Of a stretch of 41,142 nt of DNA, positions 29,826-39,515 are shown piece after piece (within the stretch, counting starts at the first letter, position 1; each line of letters starts with the position of its first letter). The position numbers were made by a program, and so were the translations under genes. Under the pieces are notes generated by a model. The model saw nothing but the letters and a program-made list of their open reading frames with translations. It was not told the DNA's origin and searched no databases. Source of the stretch: a virus; IMG/VR virus record IMGVR_UViG_3300047325_000048, positions 1-41,142 of that record; one strand, 5' to 3'.

Positions 29826-32800
29826 ACGCGGATTTGCCGGCTGCTCCGCCGGGCGCGCCGCCTGCGCCGTCATCGCCCGTTGCCGCATCGCCATTCACGC
29901 CGCCCGCCGTTCCCAGCGCGACCAAGCCCAGCGGGCCGGATTGGGGGGCTGCGGTCAACTCGTTCCTCGGCGACCAGCAGGCCAAAGCCACCGGCAATGT
30001 CGTGGCTGCGCAGGGCTCGGACCCGGACAAAGTTGCGTTGGCACGCACGCTGGCACCGGTGCTGGGCGTGCCGGCCACGGCGATGGAAAGCGACCCGTCG
30101 TTCTGGCAGCAACAATTCCAGACCCAGGCCAATCAGGCGACCATTGGCACCGACGCGAATTTGCAAAAATGGATCGCTGATGATCCGGCAAATGCGAAAT
30201 TGGCGAGTGACGACATTCCGCAGCTTGGTCTTATCGGGCGGTTGGCGGACAGTTTTGGGCAGGGGTTCAATCAGGCGTCGTTGCAGAGCAAGATCGGTGA
30301 GCTTGGCTTTTCCGAACAGACTCACACCGCGTCACCGCAGCAAATGGATCTGCTGCAGACCTTCAAAGAGCAAGCCGGGGCGCAACCGGCGGCGCAGTCT
30401 GGCATCGTTCCGGCCGCCGGGCGGTTCCTTGGCGGCACGGCGCAGATGTTTGCAAATGCGCTGCCGGAAGCGGCGGCGGGCGCTGCTACCGGTGGCGCGC
30501 TTGGTTTGCCAGAAGGCGGCGTTGGCGCAATCCCCGGTGCTATCGGCGGCGCCGCGCTGGGCCTCACCGCGGGCATTGCCGGGCAAACGGGCATTCAGAC
30601 ATCCGGCCAGACCTACGACACGCTGAGCGACCTTAAGGACAAATACGGCAGGCCGATTCCAGAGGCCACAAAGCAGGCCGCATCCGTTTTTGCGGGCGTT
30701 GCATCGGCTGCGCTAGCGGGCGTTGGTGGCGATGTGCTGAGTGCGCCGGTCAAGGCTTTGGTGCCATCGCTTGTGCATGATGTGGCCGTTGAAGCCGCGA
30801 CCCGCCCAACGCTCAATCGAGCGCTGTCTGCTTTTGCGGCGAGCGCAGTCAAAGCAGGCGTGACCGGGGCGGTGGTGAACGGCAGCATGACGGCGGCGCA
30901 GCTCATCGCGCCGCAGGTGGCTGAGGCCATCACGTCGCCCGATTTTCAAACCGTGTTCAACGATCCCGAGCAGCGCCGGCAAATGGTGGGCAGCATCGTG
31001 GATTCGATGGAACAGGGGGCAGCGGCGTTCCCACTGTTTGAGCTGCCGATGCGCGGTTTGAACCTTTATGCGGACATGGCCCGAGCCGATGCCGCGACCG
31101 ACAACGCGCAGCAGTGGGCCGGGTTGCAGGATGAGGCCGGGGCAAGCAAGACGCGCCAGCGCGCACCGGATGCGTTTTCATCGCTCATGGCGCTGCACGC
31201 CGCCGATGGAAATGTGGACAGCATCTACGTGCCGGCCGAGCGCTTGGCCGAACTCTACCAGGGCATCCAAACCCGACCCGGCGCGCCGGAAGACCCGTTC
31301 AGCTTTGTGCCGGACCTGCAAGCGCAGTTCGAGCGCGGTTTGCTCACCGGCGGCGATGTCGAAATCCCAACAGCCGATTTTACGGCGCACCTCGCCGGCA
31401 CGGACATTGAGCGCGCCCTACGGCCTGATATCAGGTTTGCACCGGACGGTTTCACACTGCGCGAGGCGATGGACTTCAAGAACTCGAACATGGAGCCGGT
31501 GAGCCTGGAAGGGCTGACCGATGAGGATGCGGGCGATGTTGGGGTGGATCATCGCGGCCAAGCCATCCAGGCCGTGCAGGATGACATCACCGACCAGCTC
31601 CGCCGCGCCGGGTTCACGCCAGATGTAGCGGCGCAATATTCCGCGCTGCTGGGCGCGCGTTACGGCGCCCGGGGCGATGATTTCGCGCAATCGCCGTTCG
31701 ATCTCTACAAGGCCGAGGGCATCCAGGTGCAGCGCGGTGAGGCGGCGCGCGTTGGGCCGGGCAATTATACTGGCGTTGATGAGGTGATTGATAGCTTGCG
31801 GCGCGGCGACAAACAGCCGACCGACAAGCAGTTGTACGGACCAAGCCTGCTGGAATATCTCTCCGGCGGTGCGGCAGAAAAGCGCGGCGCGCCCGGGGCG
31901 CATGTTTCCGGCGCTGGACAGCGTGAAGCGGCCGGCGGGCTGCGCGACGAGACGGGCGACCTTAAAGCCATGGGAGCCGCCCAATGGCACCGGGGCAAGC
32001 CGGGGCGGCGCAAGCTGCTCAACCCGAACGGCATGCGGCTGGACGAGGCCGCGGCACGCGCGCATGAGGCGGGATATTTTTCCGAGCATACCGAGGTCCC
32101 GGATGTCAATGATCTGCTGGATGCGATCCATGACGAGCTGAGCGGTGACAAGCGCTATATTCCGGCGCAGGGCGATGCCGTGAAGCAGGAGCAGTTCCGT
32201 TCCGTTTCGCAGCAGCTTGAGCAGTTCCTCGATGAGCGCGGTATCGACATCAAGACCGCGAGCAATGCCGAGATCAAAGCGGCGCTGGACGCGGCGCGCG
32301 AGCCGGAGCCGACGTTCGAGCAATCTGCCCCGGCCGGCGCGCGCGGTTCCATCACGCTGGGCGACGGGCAGCGCATCATCCGCATGTTCAAAGGCGCGGA
32401 CAAATCGACCTTTCTCCACGAGATGGGCCACCAGTTCCTTGATGAGATGCTGCGGGATGCCGAGCGCGACGATGCGCCGCAATCCATCCTCGATGATGCC
32501 GCGACTGTGCGCAAATGGCTTGGCCTGAAAGATGACGAATACCCCGGCGTGAATGAGCACGAGAAATTTGCCGGCGGTTTCGAGACCTATTTGATGGAAG
32601 GCAAAGCGCCGTCCATGGATCTGCGTCTGGCATTCCAGAAATTCGCGGCATGGCTCACCCGGATTTATCGCACCATCACCGGCATCGGCGTGCCGATCAA
32701 TAACGACATCCGAGGCGTCATGGATCGGCTGCTGGCAACGGATGATGCCATTGCGGAAGCGCGTGGTGGGTTGGCGATCAAAAACCCGCTGTTTCGCACG

Positions 32801-35800
32801 GCCAAGGATGCCGGGATGACTGTGGGCGAGTTTGCAGCCTACACAGGCATGATCCGCAAGGCTGAGAGCAGCATGTATGACCGTGTGCTGCGCCGCGCGA
32901 TGCGCGTGGAGACGCTGCGGCGCAAGAAAGAATGGCGTGACGCCGCCGCCGAGGCTCGGCCGGAAATTGAAGCGCAGGTGAAGGGGCGTCCGGCGCTCCA
33001 GGCATGGTATGCGCTACGCTATGGCAAGGACATCCTGAACCCCGACAACGAGTTGCTCGCAGGCAAGATCGACATCGATGCGGCGCGCGATATTTTGGGC
33101 AATTCATTCGCCCGCCTGCCGCGCGACATCGTTGCCAAAGACGGCACGCACCCGGACGCGCTGGCCCCGGCGTTTGGTTATTCCTCGGGCGAGGAAATGC
33201 TGCGCGACCTGGTGAATGAGAACGTTGGCCGTGAGGAGGCGGCGGCGCAGCAGGGCAAGCCTGTCTCGCTCAACAAATACATTTCGCAGATGGTCGATCA
33301 GGCCATGGATGCGCATCTGGAGCAGCGCTTTGGCGATCCGCTGAATGATGGAACGTTGGAAGAGGTGGCGCAGGAGGCGGCGCACAACGAGAGCCAGCGT
33401 GACGTGCTGGCCGCGGAGATGCGCCAGTTGGGCAAGATTGCCGGCGAGCCGCCGCCGTACTCCATTAAGCAGGTGGAAGCTTGGGCGCGTTCCAATCTGG
33501 CGGATACTGCGATCAACAAAGCCACGCGGGTGGCAATGTTTCGCCGCGCCGAGGCGCAGGCGGGCAAGGACGCTGAGCGGTATTTGCTCGCGAAACGGCC
33601 CATTGAGGCCTTCAAGGCCAAGCAGCGCCAGATGATCGCGCATGCCTTTGCGACCGAGGCGGACCGGCTGCAAAAGGAATGGACCAAGACAACCACCTAT
33701 TGGCGCAACATCGCCAAGAGCGCGACCCGGCCCGGGACGGCGCAACCGTATCTGGATCAGGTCCACGGCATTCTGGACCGGCTGGGCATGACGGTGAAGC
33801 GGGATGCCGGGGAGCTGGGCCGCGCATTGCAGGGCAAGCCGCTGGAAGGGTTTGTGCAGGACAAGGCGGCGGATGGTTACGATCTTGTGGTGCCGGATTT
33901 TCTGCTCGATCCGCGGTTCAACGGCCATTATCAAGATCTGACTTCTGATCAGTTCGAGGCGGCGCGCGATGCGGTGACCACGCTGCTGCGTGCCGGTCGG
34001 GCAGAGGAAGAGGTGACGCTGGAGGGCAAACGCGTTGCGCTCTCCGATCTCGTGGATGAGGCGGTGGATCGCATGATGGCGCTGCCTGGGCGCGACGGCA
34101 CGCCCCGGTTGCGACCGGATCGCGCGCGTGATGTCGAGGGCGTGATGCACATGATGGCGAGCGCCGGGCGCTCAATTGATGCTTCTCTCCTGAAAATCGA
34201 GCAGTTTTTTTCTGAACTGGACAGCCATGACCTGCGCGGCGCTGGGCCGTTCCTGCGCATGTTCGACCGCATCAAGGAGGCGCAGCATGCCGAGAATGAC
34301 CGGTTGGAAGAGATCGCCGGCCAATGGCGCGCGATGAAGGCGTTGATGCCGAAGGATTGGGCCAAGGGCCTTCGGACGCGCTTCACCGTGCCGGAATTGC
34401 TGGACCCTGAGACCGGTTCACCGATTAGCATCACCAAGGATGAACTGCTCGGCATGGCGCTGAATGTTGGCAACACCGGGCCGACTTCCAACATGGAAAA
34501 GTTGACGCGCGGGTTTGGCTGGGACCCTGACGCGGTGATGCGCGTGTTGCATCAACGCATGGGTAAAGCAGATTGGGATTTCGTTCAGGGTGTGTGGGAC
34601 ATTTTCGAGACGATGGCGCCGGACATTGAGGAGATGCACCGCCGCGTTACCGGAGTCGGTTTCCCGCGTGTCGAGGCGAATCCGATTGAAACAGCGCACG
34701 GCATTTACCGCGGCGGCTATTTTCCGATTATTTACGATGCGGACAAGGCGAGGACGGCCAAGGGGCAGGAAACTGCCGATGGCCTGTTTGAGAAAAACTA
34801 CTTCCGCGCCACCACAAGCAAAGGCCACACGATCAGCCGCGTGGAATTCAACGCGCCGCTGCGCCTGGGTCTTGATCAGATCCCGTACAAAATCAGTCAG
34901 GCCGTCCACGATCTGACACACCGCGAAGCCATCATGGATGCATGGAAATTCCTGAACGCGCCGGGTGTTACATCTGCAGTGAAGCGGGTAGCCGGGCCGG
35001 AATATGCCAAACTGTTCAATCCTTGGCTGCGCGACCTCGCCAATAACAGCAATACCGACGACAAAAACCTGCAATGGATGGACAACGCCATCCGCCGCGT
35101 GCGTCTTGGCGCATCGGCGGTCCAGATCGGTTTTCGCGCCACGACGGTGCTGAAGCACGGCCTTTCTGCGCTTTCAAATAGTGTGGGGGAGGTGGGCGGC
35201 GGCGAGCTGGCGCGGGCCTCGCGCGACTTGTACGGGCCGCACGGTTCGGTGCAGCGCGCCATGGTGATGGCGAAATCCGGCGAGCTGCGCCACCGCATGG
35301 AGACGATCGATCGCGATGCGCGTGAAAGCCTCAAGTCGTTGATGGGTGAAACAACCTGGGTGCAGAATGTTCAACGGCTCGGCTATTACCCGGTGGCGGC
35401 ATTCGACATGGGCACGGCAATGCCGACGTGGCTTGCGGGTTACCGGCGCGCGCTGGCCGGCGGTTTGGATGAACAAGAGGCAATCAATGAAGGTGACCGT
35501 TCGGTGCGGTTTGCACACGGCTCGGGCGGTGCTGCGGACATGGCGGCGATCCAGCGCGGGCCGGAATGGACCAAGGCGCTCACGATGTTCTACGGCTTCT
35601 TCAATCACATGTATAACCGCGAGCGCGCGACGGTGAAGATGGCGGCGCGCGGGGTGAGGGCGGCGCGATCCGGGGACAGCGCCGGGGCGCGCCGTGATTT
35701 CGTTGCGGTGGCCGGGCGGTCGCTTTATTATCTGCTGGTTCCAGCCATGGTGGAGGCCACGATCTCGCCCGGGCCGGATGATGCGAATGAGAACTGGCTG

Positions 35801-36160
35801 GAGTGGGGTAGTAAGGCGATCTTGAATCAGGTTTGCGCCGGCATTCCTATCCTACGCGATCTCGCATCCTCGGCGCTGAACGGTTACGGTTATCAGGTTA
35901 CGCCGCTGCAACAACCGGTCGAAGAGGTTGGAGAGACGGCGCAGAATATCGCGCGTGCCACCGGGTTGTCAGACAAGGCGGTCTCTGGCCGCTGGCTGCA
36001 GCACGCCATCGACACGGTGGGCTATGCCACCGGCCTGCCGCTTGGCCAGGCTGGCACGGCGGCGCAGTATCTGTGGGACATTGGCGATGGTGATGCGGAC
36101 CCGCAATCGCTGGGCGATTTCCTGCATGGGTTGATGCACGGTGCGCCGCGCGCGCAGTGA
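29822..36160 (+). CDS. Giant internal virion protein (gp16-like, polyvalent) with HEXXH metallopeptidase motif
   Basis: At 2112 residues this is the largest gene; GTG 29822 overlaps the previous stop. Residues 190-310 contain long Gly/Ala-rich hydrophobic stretches (AIPGAIGGAALGLTAGIAGQ) able to enter membranes. FLHEMGHQFLDEM at 864-876 is a zincin HEXXH motif (His866, Glu867, His870), and HEKFAGGFETYL about 45 residues on could give the third ligand. The rest is helical, with FAHGSGGAADMAAIQRGPEW and LTMFYGFFNHMYNRERAT near the C-terminus, typical of podoviral ejection/polyvalent proteins. It is probably ejected with the DNA and may act in the cell as a protease. Confidence 0.85.
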   Translation: MNADLPAAPPGAPPAPSSPVAASPFTPPAVPSATKPSGPDWGAAVNSFLGDQQAKATGNVVAAQGSDPDKVALARTLAPVLGVPATAMESDPSFWQQQFQTQANQATIGTDANLQKWIADDPANAKLASDDIPQLGLIGRLADSFGQGFNQASLQSKIGELGFSEQTHTASPQQMDLLQTFKEQAGAQPAAQSGIVPAAGRFLGGTAQMFANALPEAAAGAATGGALGLPEGGVGAIPGAIGGAALGLTAGIAGQTGIQTSGQTYDTLSDLKDKYGRPIPEATKQAASVFAGVASAALAGVGGDVLSAPVKALVPSLVHDVAVEAATRPTLNRALSAFAASAVKAGVTGAVVNGSMTAAQLIAPQVAEAITSPDFQTVFNDPEQRRQMVGSIVDSMEQGAAAFPLFELPMRGLNLYADMARADAATDNAQQWAGLQDEAGASKTRQRAPDAFSSLMALHAADGNVDSIYVPAERLAELYQGIQTRPGAPEDPFSFVPDLQAQFERGLLTGGDVEIPTADFTAHLAGTDIERALRPDIRFAPDGFTLREAMDFKNSNMEPVSLEGLTDEDAGDVGVDHRGQAIQAVQDDITDQLRRAGFTPDVAAQYSALLGARYGARGDDFAQSPFDLYKAEGIQVQRGEAARVGPGNYTGVDEVIDSLRRGDKQPTDKQLYGPSLLEYLSGGAAEKRGAPGAHVSGAGQREAAGGLRDETGDLKAMGAAQWHRGKPGRRKLLNPNGMRLDEAAARAHEAGYFSEHTEVPDVNDLLDAIHDELSGDKRYIPAQGDAVKQEQFRSVSQQLEQFLDERGIDIKTASNAEIKAALDAAREPEPTFEQSAPAGARGSITLGDGQRIIRMFKGADKSTFLHEMGHQFLDEMLRDAERDDAPQSILDDAATVRKWLGLKDDEYPGVNEHEKFAGGFETYLMEGKAPSMDLRLAFQKFAAWLTRIYRTITGIGVPINNDIRGVMDRLLATDDAIAEARGGLAIKNPLFRTAKDAGMTVGEFAAYTGMIRKAESSMYDRVLRRAMRVETLRRKKEWRDAAAEARPEIEAQVKGRPALQAWYALRYGKDILNPDNELLAGKIDIDAARDILGNSFARLPRDIVAKDGTHPDALAPAFGYSSGEEMLRDLVNENVGREEAAAQQGKPVSLNKYISQMVDQAMDAHLEQRFGDPLNDGTLEEVAQEAAHNESQRDVLAAEMRQLGKIAGEPPPYSIKQVEAWARSNLADTAINKATRVAMFRRAEAQAGKDAERYLLAKRPIEAFKAKQRQMIAHAFATEADRLQKEWTKTTTYWRNIAKSATRPGTAQPYLDQVHGILDRLGMTVKRDAGELGRALQGKPLEGFVQDKAADGYDLVVPDFLLDPRFNGHYQDLTSDQFEAARDAVTTLLRAGRAEEEVTLEGKRVALSDLVDEAVDRMMALPGRDGTPRLRPDRARDVEGVMHMMASAGRSIDASLLKIEQFFSELDSHDLRGAGPFLRMFDRIKEAQHAENDRLEEIAGQWRAMKALMPKDWAKGLRTRFTVPELLDPETGSPISITKDELLGMALNVGNTGPTSNMEKLTRGFGWDPDAVMRVLHQRMGKADWDFVQGVWDIFETMAPDIEEMHRRVTGVGFPRVEANPIETAHGIYRGGYFPIIYDADKARTAKGQETADGLFEKNYFRATTSKGHTISRVEFNAPLRLGLDQIPYKISQAVHDLTHREAIMDAWKFLNAPGVTSAVKRVAGPEYAKLFNPWLRDLANNSNTDDKNLQWMDNAIRRVRLGASAVQIGFRATTVLKHGLSALSNSVGEVGGGELARASRDLYGPHGSVQRAMVMAKSGELRHRMETIDRDARESLKSLMGETTWVQNVQRLGYYPVAAFDMGTAMPTWLAGYRRALAGGLDEQEAINEGDRSVRFAHGSGGAADMAAIQRGPEWTKALTMFYGFFNHMYNRERATVKMAARGVRAARSGDSAGARRDFVAVAGRSLYYLLVPAMVEATISPGPDDANENWLEWGSKAILNQVCAGIPILRDLASSALNGYGYQVTPLQQPVEEVGETAQNIARATGLSDKAVSGRWLQHAIDTVGYATGLPLGQAGTAAQYLWDIGDGDADPQSLGDFLHGLMHGAPRAQ

Positions 36161-36201
36161 TGGCGTGGCCCGGCTGGGCGTTGGCTTGATACGATCCGGC
36201 C

Positions 36202-37533
36202 ATGACAATCACCTCCGCGCAGCTTTCTGTGACTTGGTCCGGCAACGGCCTGACGCAGGTTTTTAACTATCCATTTTTGATCCCGTCGCCGGGCCAGTGT
36301 TCGCTCGTTTACACGGACGCCGAAGGCAACCAGACCGCGGTGTCGGCTGGCAATTTCTCAATCTCCGGCACTGGCAACGCGGCGGGTGGCACGCTCGCTT
36401 ATCCGATTAGCGGTAGTCCGATTGCGGCCGGGACAAGTCTCACGCTTACGCGCGTTGTGCCGTATCAGCAGGCTTTTCACCCGCCGGCGCAGGGGCCAAT
36501 TTATCCGCCTTCGCTTGAAGGCGCACTTGACGCCTTGGCGATGCAAATCATGCAGGCTGCGTCTTTTCTGGGTGAGTTTGAAATCAACGGTAAAACCGTG
36601 ACGAGCGCGAATTTCACCGGGGCGCTAACCGTTTCGATTGTGGGCGGCGTTGCGTCCATCAATGTGCAGACGACGCCCGGCCCGACCGGGCCACAAGGCA
36701 TTCAGGGCATCCAGGGGGCGACCGGTGCGACCGGCGCCACTGGCGCGCGCGGTTCGATCTGGATTGATGGCAGCGGCGCACCTGGTACGATTGCCGGCAC
36801 GATAGCGGGTGACCAATACCTCGATACGGCGACGGGGAATGTTTACCAGCTCGGGTCTGGTGGCGCGTGGACGAAGACTGCCGATATTATGGGGCCGCAG
36901 GGACCCCAGGGCGTGCAAGGCAATACTGGGTCTGGCAGTTCCATCATCGTTGCCAGCGGTGGAACGGCGCTTCCGAATCCCGTCACAGAAATCAACATTA
37001 CGGGCGCTGGGGCGACTGTTACACAGTCGGGGAGTCAGGTCACAATCAATATTCCTGGCGCGAGCAGTGGCGCGGTTGAACTCGTTAGTGTGCAAACCAT
37101 TTCTGGCGCAACAGAAGTTGATTTTACCGGACTTGTTGGTGGCTATGAGTATGAAATATTAGGAAGTGGAGTTACTGTATCCACAGCGGCTTTGGTTGGA
37201 ATGCAATTTGGCACTGGAAGTACCCCAACATACTCGACAAATTATGAATGGACAACGCAAGGCTATGAAGGTTCTTTTGCTGCTTCTGGTAGCGACTCCG
37301 TAATACGAATATTATCTACCGGGGCTTCATATGGTCCAACGTCATTAAACATCACTATTGGCGGTGATCCTTCTGTCGCACAAAAACATGGAGCAAATGG
37401 GTCATTTCCATATTACTCATTTGGTGGTTTTGATAATGTATCAGAATCAATAACAGCAGCACGAATTACTGTATCGACTGGCACAATATCCGGCAACTTC
37501 TACCTTTACCGTCGCTCGCTTACGTTACCGTAG
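36202..37533 (+). CDS. Tail fibre with T7 gp17-like N-terminus, collagen-like repeats and AT-rich tip
   Basis: Residues 1-110 match the virion-attachment domain of T7-type fibres (SAQLSVTWSGNGLTQVFNYP, then SGSPIAAGTSLTLTRVVPYQ). Collagen-like Gly-x-y repeats follow (GPTGPQGIQGIQGATGATGA and GPQGPQGVQGNTG). The C-terminal 150 residues are rich in Ser, Gly and Tyr and are encoded by DNA visibly lower in GC (about 42% in two lines counted, against about 70% in the capsid gene). The tip is likely the receptor-binding domain and of separate origin. Confidence 0.85.
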   Translation: MTITSAQLSVTWSGNGLTQVFNYPFLIPSPGQCSLVYTDAEGNQTAVSAGNFSISGTGNAAGGTLAYPISGSPIAAGTSLTLTRVVPYQQAFHPPAQGPIYPPSLEGALDALAMQIMQAASFLGEFEINGKTVTSANFTGALTVSIVGGVASINVQTTPGPTGPQGIQGIQGATGATGATGARGSIWIDGSGAPGTIAGTIAGDQYLDTATGNVYQLGSGGAWTKTADIMGPQGPQGVQGNTGSGSSIIVASGGTALPNPVTEINITGAGATVTQSGSQVTINIPGASSGAVELVSVQTISGATEVDFTGLVGGYEYEILGSGVTVSTAALVGMQFGTGSTPTYSTNYEWTTQGYEGSFAASGSDSVIRILSTGASYGPTSLNITIGGDPSVAQKHGANGSFPYYSFGGFDNVSESITAARITVSTGTISGNFYLYRRSLTLP

Positions 37534-37600
37534 GAGCGGCGTGGCGACCCATTTTCCCGATTGATATTCTGCCGTCATCCTAACGCATGAGGTGGTGGCT

Positions 37601-37786
37601 ATGTCTGAAACGAATTCCGGCGCGACCCAGGCGGCCGCGTCCTCGGTTGCGACGGTTGAGGCCGTCGCCAAGAGCGAAGCCTCGAAGGTCGAGAGCTTTT
37701 TCGAGGCGAACCCCAAGGCAATCGCCATTGGTTTCGCCATTGCCGGCGCGTTGATTGCCGTCGTGGTTCTGCATTTCTTCTTCTGA
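37601..37786 (+). CDS. Small single-TM protein, holin candidate 1 (61 aa)
   Basis: GAGGTGG lies upstream of ATG 37601. The N-terminal 35 residues are soluble and acidic (SETNSGATQAAASSVATVEA); one helix, AIAIGFAIAGALIAVVVLHF, ends the protein. Its stop overlaps the start of the next lysis gene. A holin or holin-partner role is inferred from topology and position. Confidence 0.6.
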   Translation: MSETNSGATQAAASSVATVEAVAKSEASKVESFFEANPKAIAIGFAIAGALIAVVVLHFFF

Positions 37787-38049
37787 TGGGAATTTTGCGG
37801 CAGCTCGTCACCGGCCCGAAGGGCGAGGTGGACGAACAGGCCATGATCTCGATCGTTACGGCGGGCGTGATCCTGGGCCTTTCGGTTTATTCAGTGGTCT
37901 GGATGCGCCAGCAGTTTGATCCTTTGGCGCTTGGCTCAGGTGTCGGAGCGCTCGTCGGTGGGTCGAGCGCCGGGTTTGGCCTTCGTTCCATGTGGTCAGC
38001 ACCTGCGCTGCCCGTACCGCCAGGAGGTGGGTATGACAATCCAGGTTGA
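37786..38049 (+). CDS. Two-TM protein, holin candidate 2 (87 aa)
   Basis: Two hydrophobic stretches are present: MISIVTAGVILGLSVYSVVW and LALGSGVGALVGGSSAGFGL, with a charged N-terminus and a Pro/Gly-rich tail. This is the topology of class II holins, which open the inner membrane and release the lysozyme encoded downstream. It overlaps the i-spanin gene by 17 bp, whose ribosome binding site (AGGAGG) it contains. Confidence 0.65.
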   Translation: MGILRQLVTGPKGEVDEQAMISIVTAGVILGLSVYSVVWMRQQFDPLALGSGVGALVGGSSAGFGLRSMWSAPALPVPPGGGYDNPG

Positions 38050-38400
38050 CGCTATTGCCGGTCTTGCTGTTGGCCTTGTGCTGACGGGCTTGATTGGTTT
38101 TGCCGCGGTCGAGCATCAGCGGGTCGAGACCGCCGCCGCGCAGATCAAGATTGCGCAAGTCCAGCTCACCGATATCGAGGCGGTGAACCAGCAGGATGCG
38201 GCGGAAATCGCCAAATATCAGGCGAGTGCGGCGCAGGTGGACAAAGCGTCCGCCGTGCTGGTGCAGCAGGTTGAGGCCAATCAGGCGGCGACCGGTGCAG
38301 CGCAGCTCAAATATCAGGCAATCGCCGCGCAACCGAGCCAGGACGGCCCCGATGCCCCGGTGGTCGCGCAATATTTTGCAGAGCTAAGGGGTACGAAATA

Positions 38401-38401
<1 letters not shown>
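38033..38401 (+). CDS. Inner-membrane spanin (Rz-like)
   Basis: ATG 38033 follows AGGAGG. The N-terminus is one membrane anchor (DAIAGLAVGLVLTGLIGFAA), followed by a long Ala/Gln-rich coiled coil (QIKIAQVQLTDIEAVNQQDA) that should span the periplasm. This is the normal build of Rz i-spanins, which fuse inner and outer membranes after wall degradation. The stop codon overlaps by one base the ATG of the lipoprotein o-spanin (TAATG). Confidence 0.8.
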
Positions 38402-38726
<325 letters not shown>

Positions 38727-38730
<4 letters not shown>

Positions 38731-39005
38731 CGCCACGTAGCCTTGTCGAGCCGCCGCCGGTGGAAATGATCCCAAAAGACCTGAACCAAGCCCTGATTGC
38801 CATAGCTCAATTGCAGGTGACGTGTCGGAATCAAGAGCAGAAGCTCACCGAACAGGATCAGGATATCGGCTATCTCAAGACCGTGATCAGCACGGCCAAT
38901 GGGTGGCGCCAGGCACTGCTCTGGCTCGGCGCGCTAACCGTGGGGGCGTCCACGGTCTATTACTCGCTGACCAACAGCTTTCCTTGGCATAAGGGGCCGG
39001 GCTGA
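38727..39005 (+). CDS. Coiled-coil protein with C-terminal membrane helix, lysis module (92 aa)
   Basis: ATG 38727 overlaps the spanin stop (ATGA). Residues 15-50 form a coiled coil (LNQALIAIAQLQVTCRNQEQ, KLTEQDQDIGYL) and residues 62-83 one membrane helix (ALLWLGALTVGASTVYYSLT). This topology is common for holin or antiholin-like proteins next to endolysins; which of the three membrane proteins here is the holin is open. Confidence 0.6.
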
Positions 39006-39472
39006 TGAGTGACGCTCTCAGCACCGCTGCCAGGCTGGCGGAGAGCTTTGAGGGTTTCCGTGCCACGCCCTACCAGGATGTCGCGGGATATTGGACGATT
39101 GGGTATGGTTCCCGGGTGGACATCAACGGCCAGCCTGTGACCGGGCAAACGGCGGCCGTATCGCCCAGCCAAGCGGACTGGATGATGCAACGCGACCTCA
39201 AGGCCGCGTTTTCCGAGATCGCGGCGACGGTGCGGGTGACGCTGACGAGCAATGAGACTGCTGCGTTTGCGGATTTCATCTACAATCTTGGCGCCGGGAA
39301 CTGGCAGGCATCGAGCCTGCTGCGGCTATTGAACGCCGGAAATTACGCCGGAGCGATTGCGCAATTGGATTTGTGGGACCGGGCCGGTGGGCAGGTTTTT
39401 GCCGGGCTGCTACGTCGCCGGCAGGCTGAGACTGCGCTGGCCGAGACGCCGGATGGTGCGCAGCAGGCGTAG
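39005..39472 (+). CDS. Endolysin, T4-type lysozyme (glycoside hydrolase 24)
   Basis: The 155-residue protein has the catalytic triad of T4 lysozyme with exact spacing: Glu16 in ESFEGF, Asp25 in PYQDVAG, Thr31 in WTIGYG. Later, FIYNLGAGNW and LLRRRQAE are family motifs. It cuts the glycan of murein. There is no signal peptide or SAR helix, so release depends on a holin. It ends the rightward late operon; a weak hairpin (TCAAT/ATTGA) follows before the convergent gene. Confidence 0.93.
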   Translation: MSDALSTAARLAESFEGFRATPYQDVAGYWTIGYGSRVDINGQPVTGQTAAVSPSQADWMMQRDLKAAFSEIAATVRVTLTSNETAAFADFIYNLGAGNWQASSLLRLLNAGNYAGAIAQLDLWDRAGGQVFAGLLRRRQAETALAETPDGAQQA

Positions 39473-39497
39473 TCAATTTTTACGATTGAGATTGCCA

Positions 39498-39515
39498 GGG
39501 GGTTAGGTGAACTCA
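39498..39515. repeat. 18-bp direct repeat, copy 1 (3' boundary of cassette B)
   Basis: GGGGGTTAGGTGAACTCA, identical to 39947-39964, with different bases on both sides. It spans the stop codon (39503-39505) of the leftward gene. Confidence 0.9.

Noticed and set aside
36202-37533. Diversity-generating retroelement as in BPP-1, suggested by the BPP-1-like capsid genes
   Set aside because: No reverse-transcriptase frame, template repeat or Mtd-like fibre was found; the fibre is of T7 gp17 type.
39473-39497. Bidirectional terminator between the lysozyme and the convergent gene
   Set aside because: Only a 5-bp weak stem (TCAAT/ATTGA) is visible and there is no proper T-run after it.
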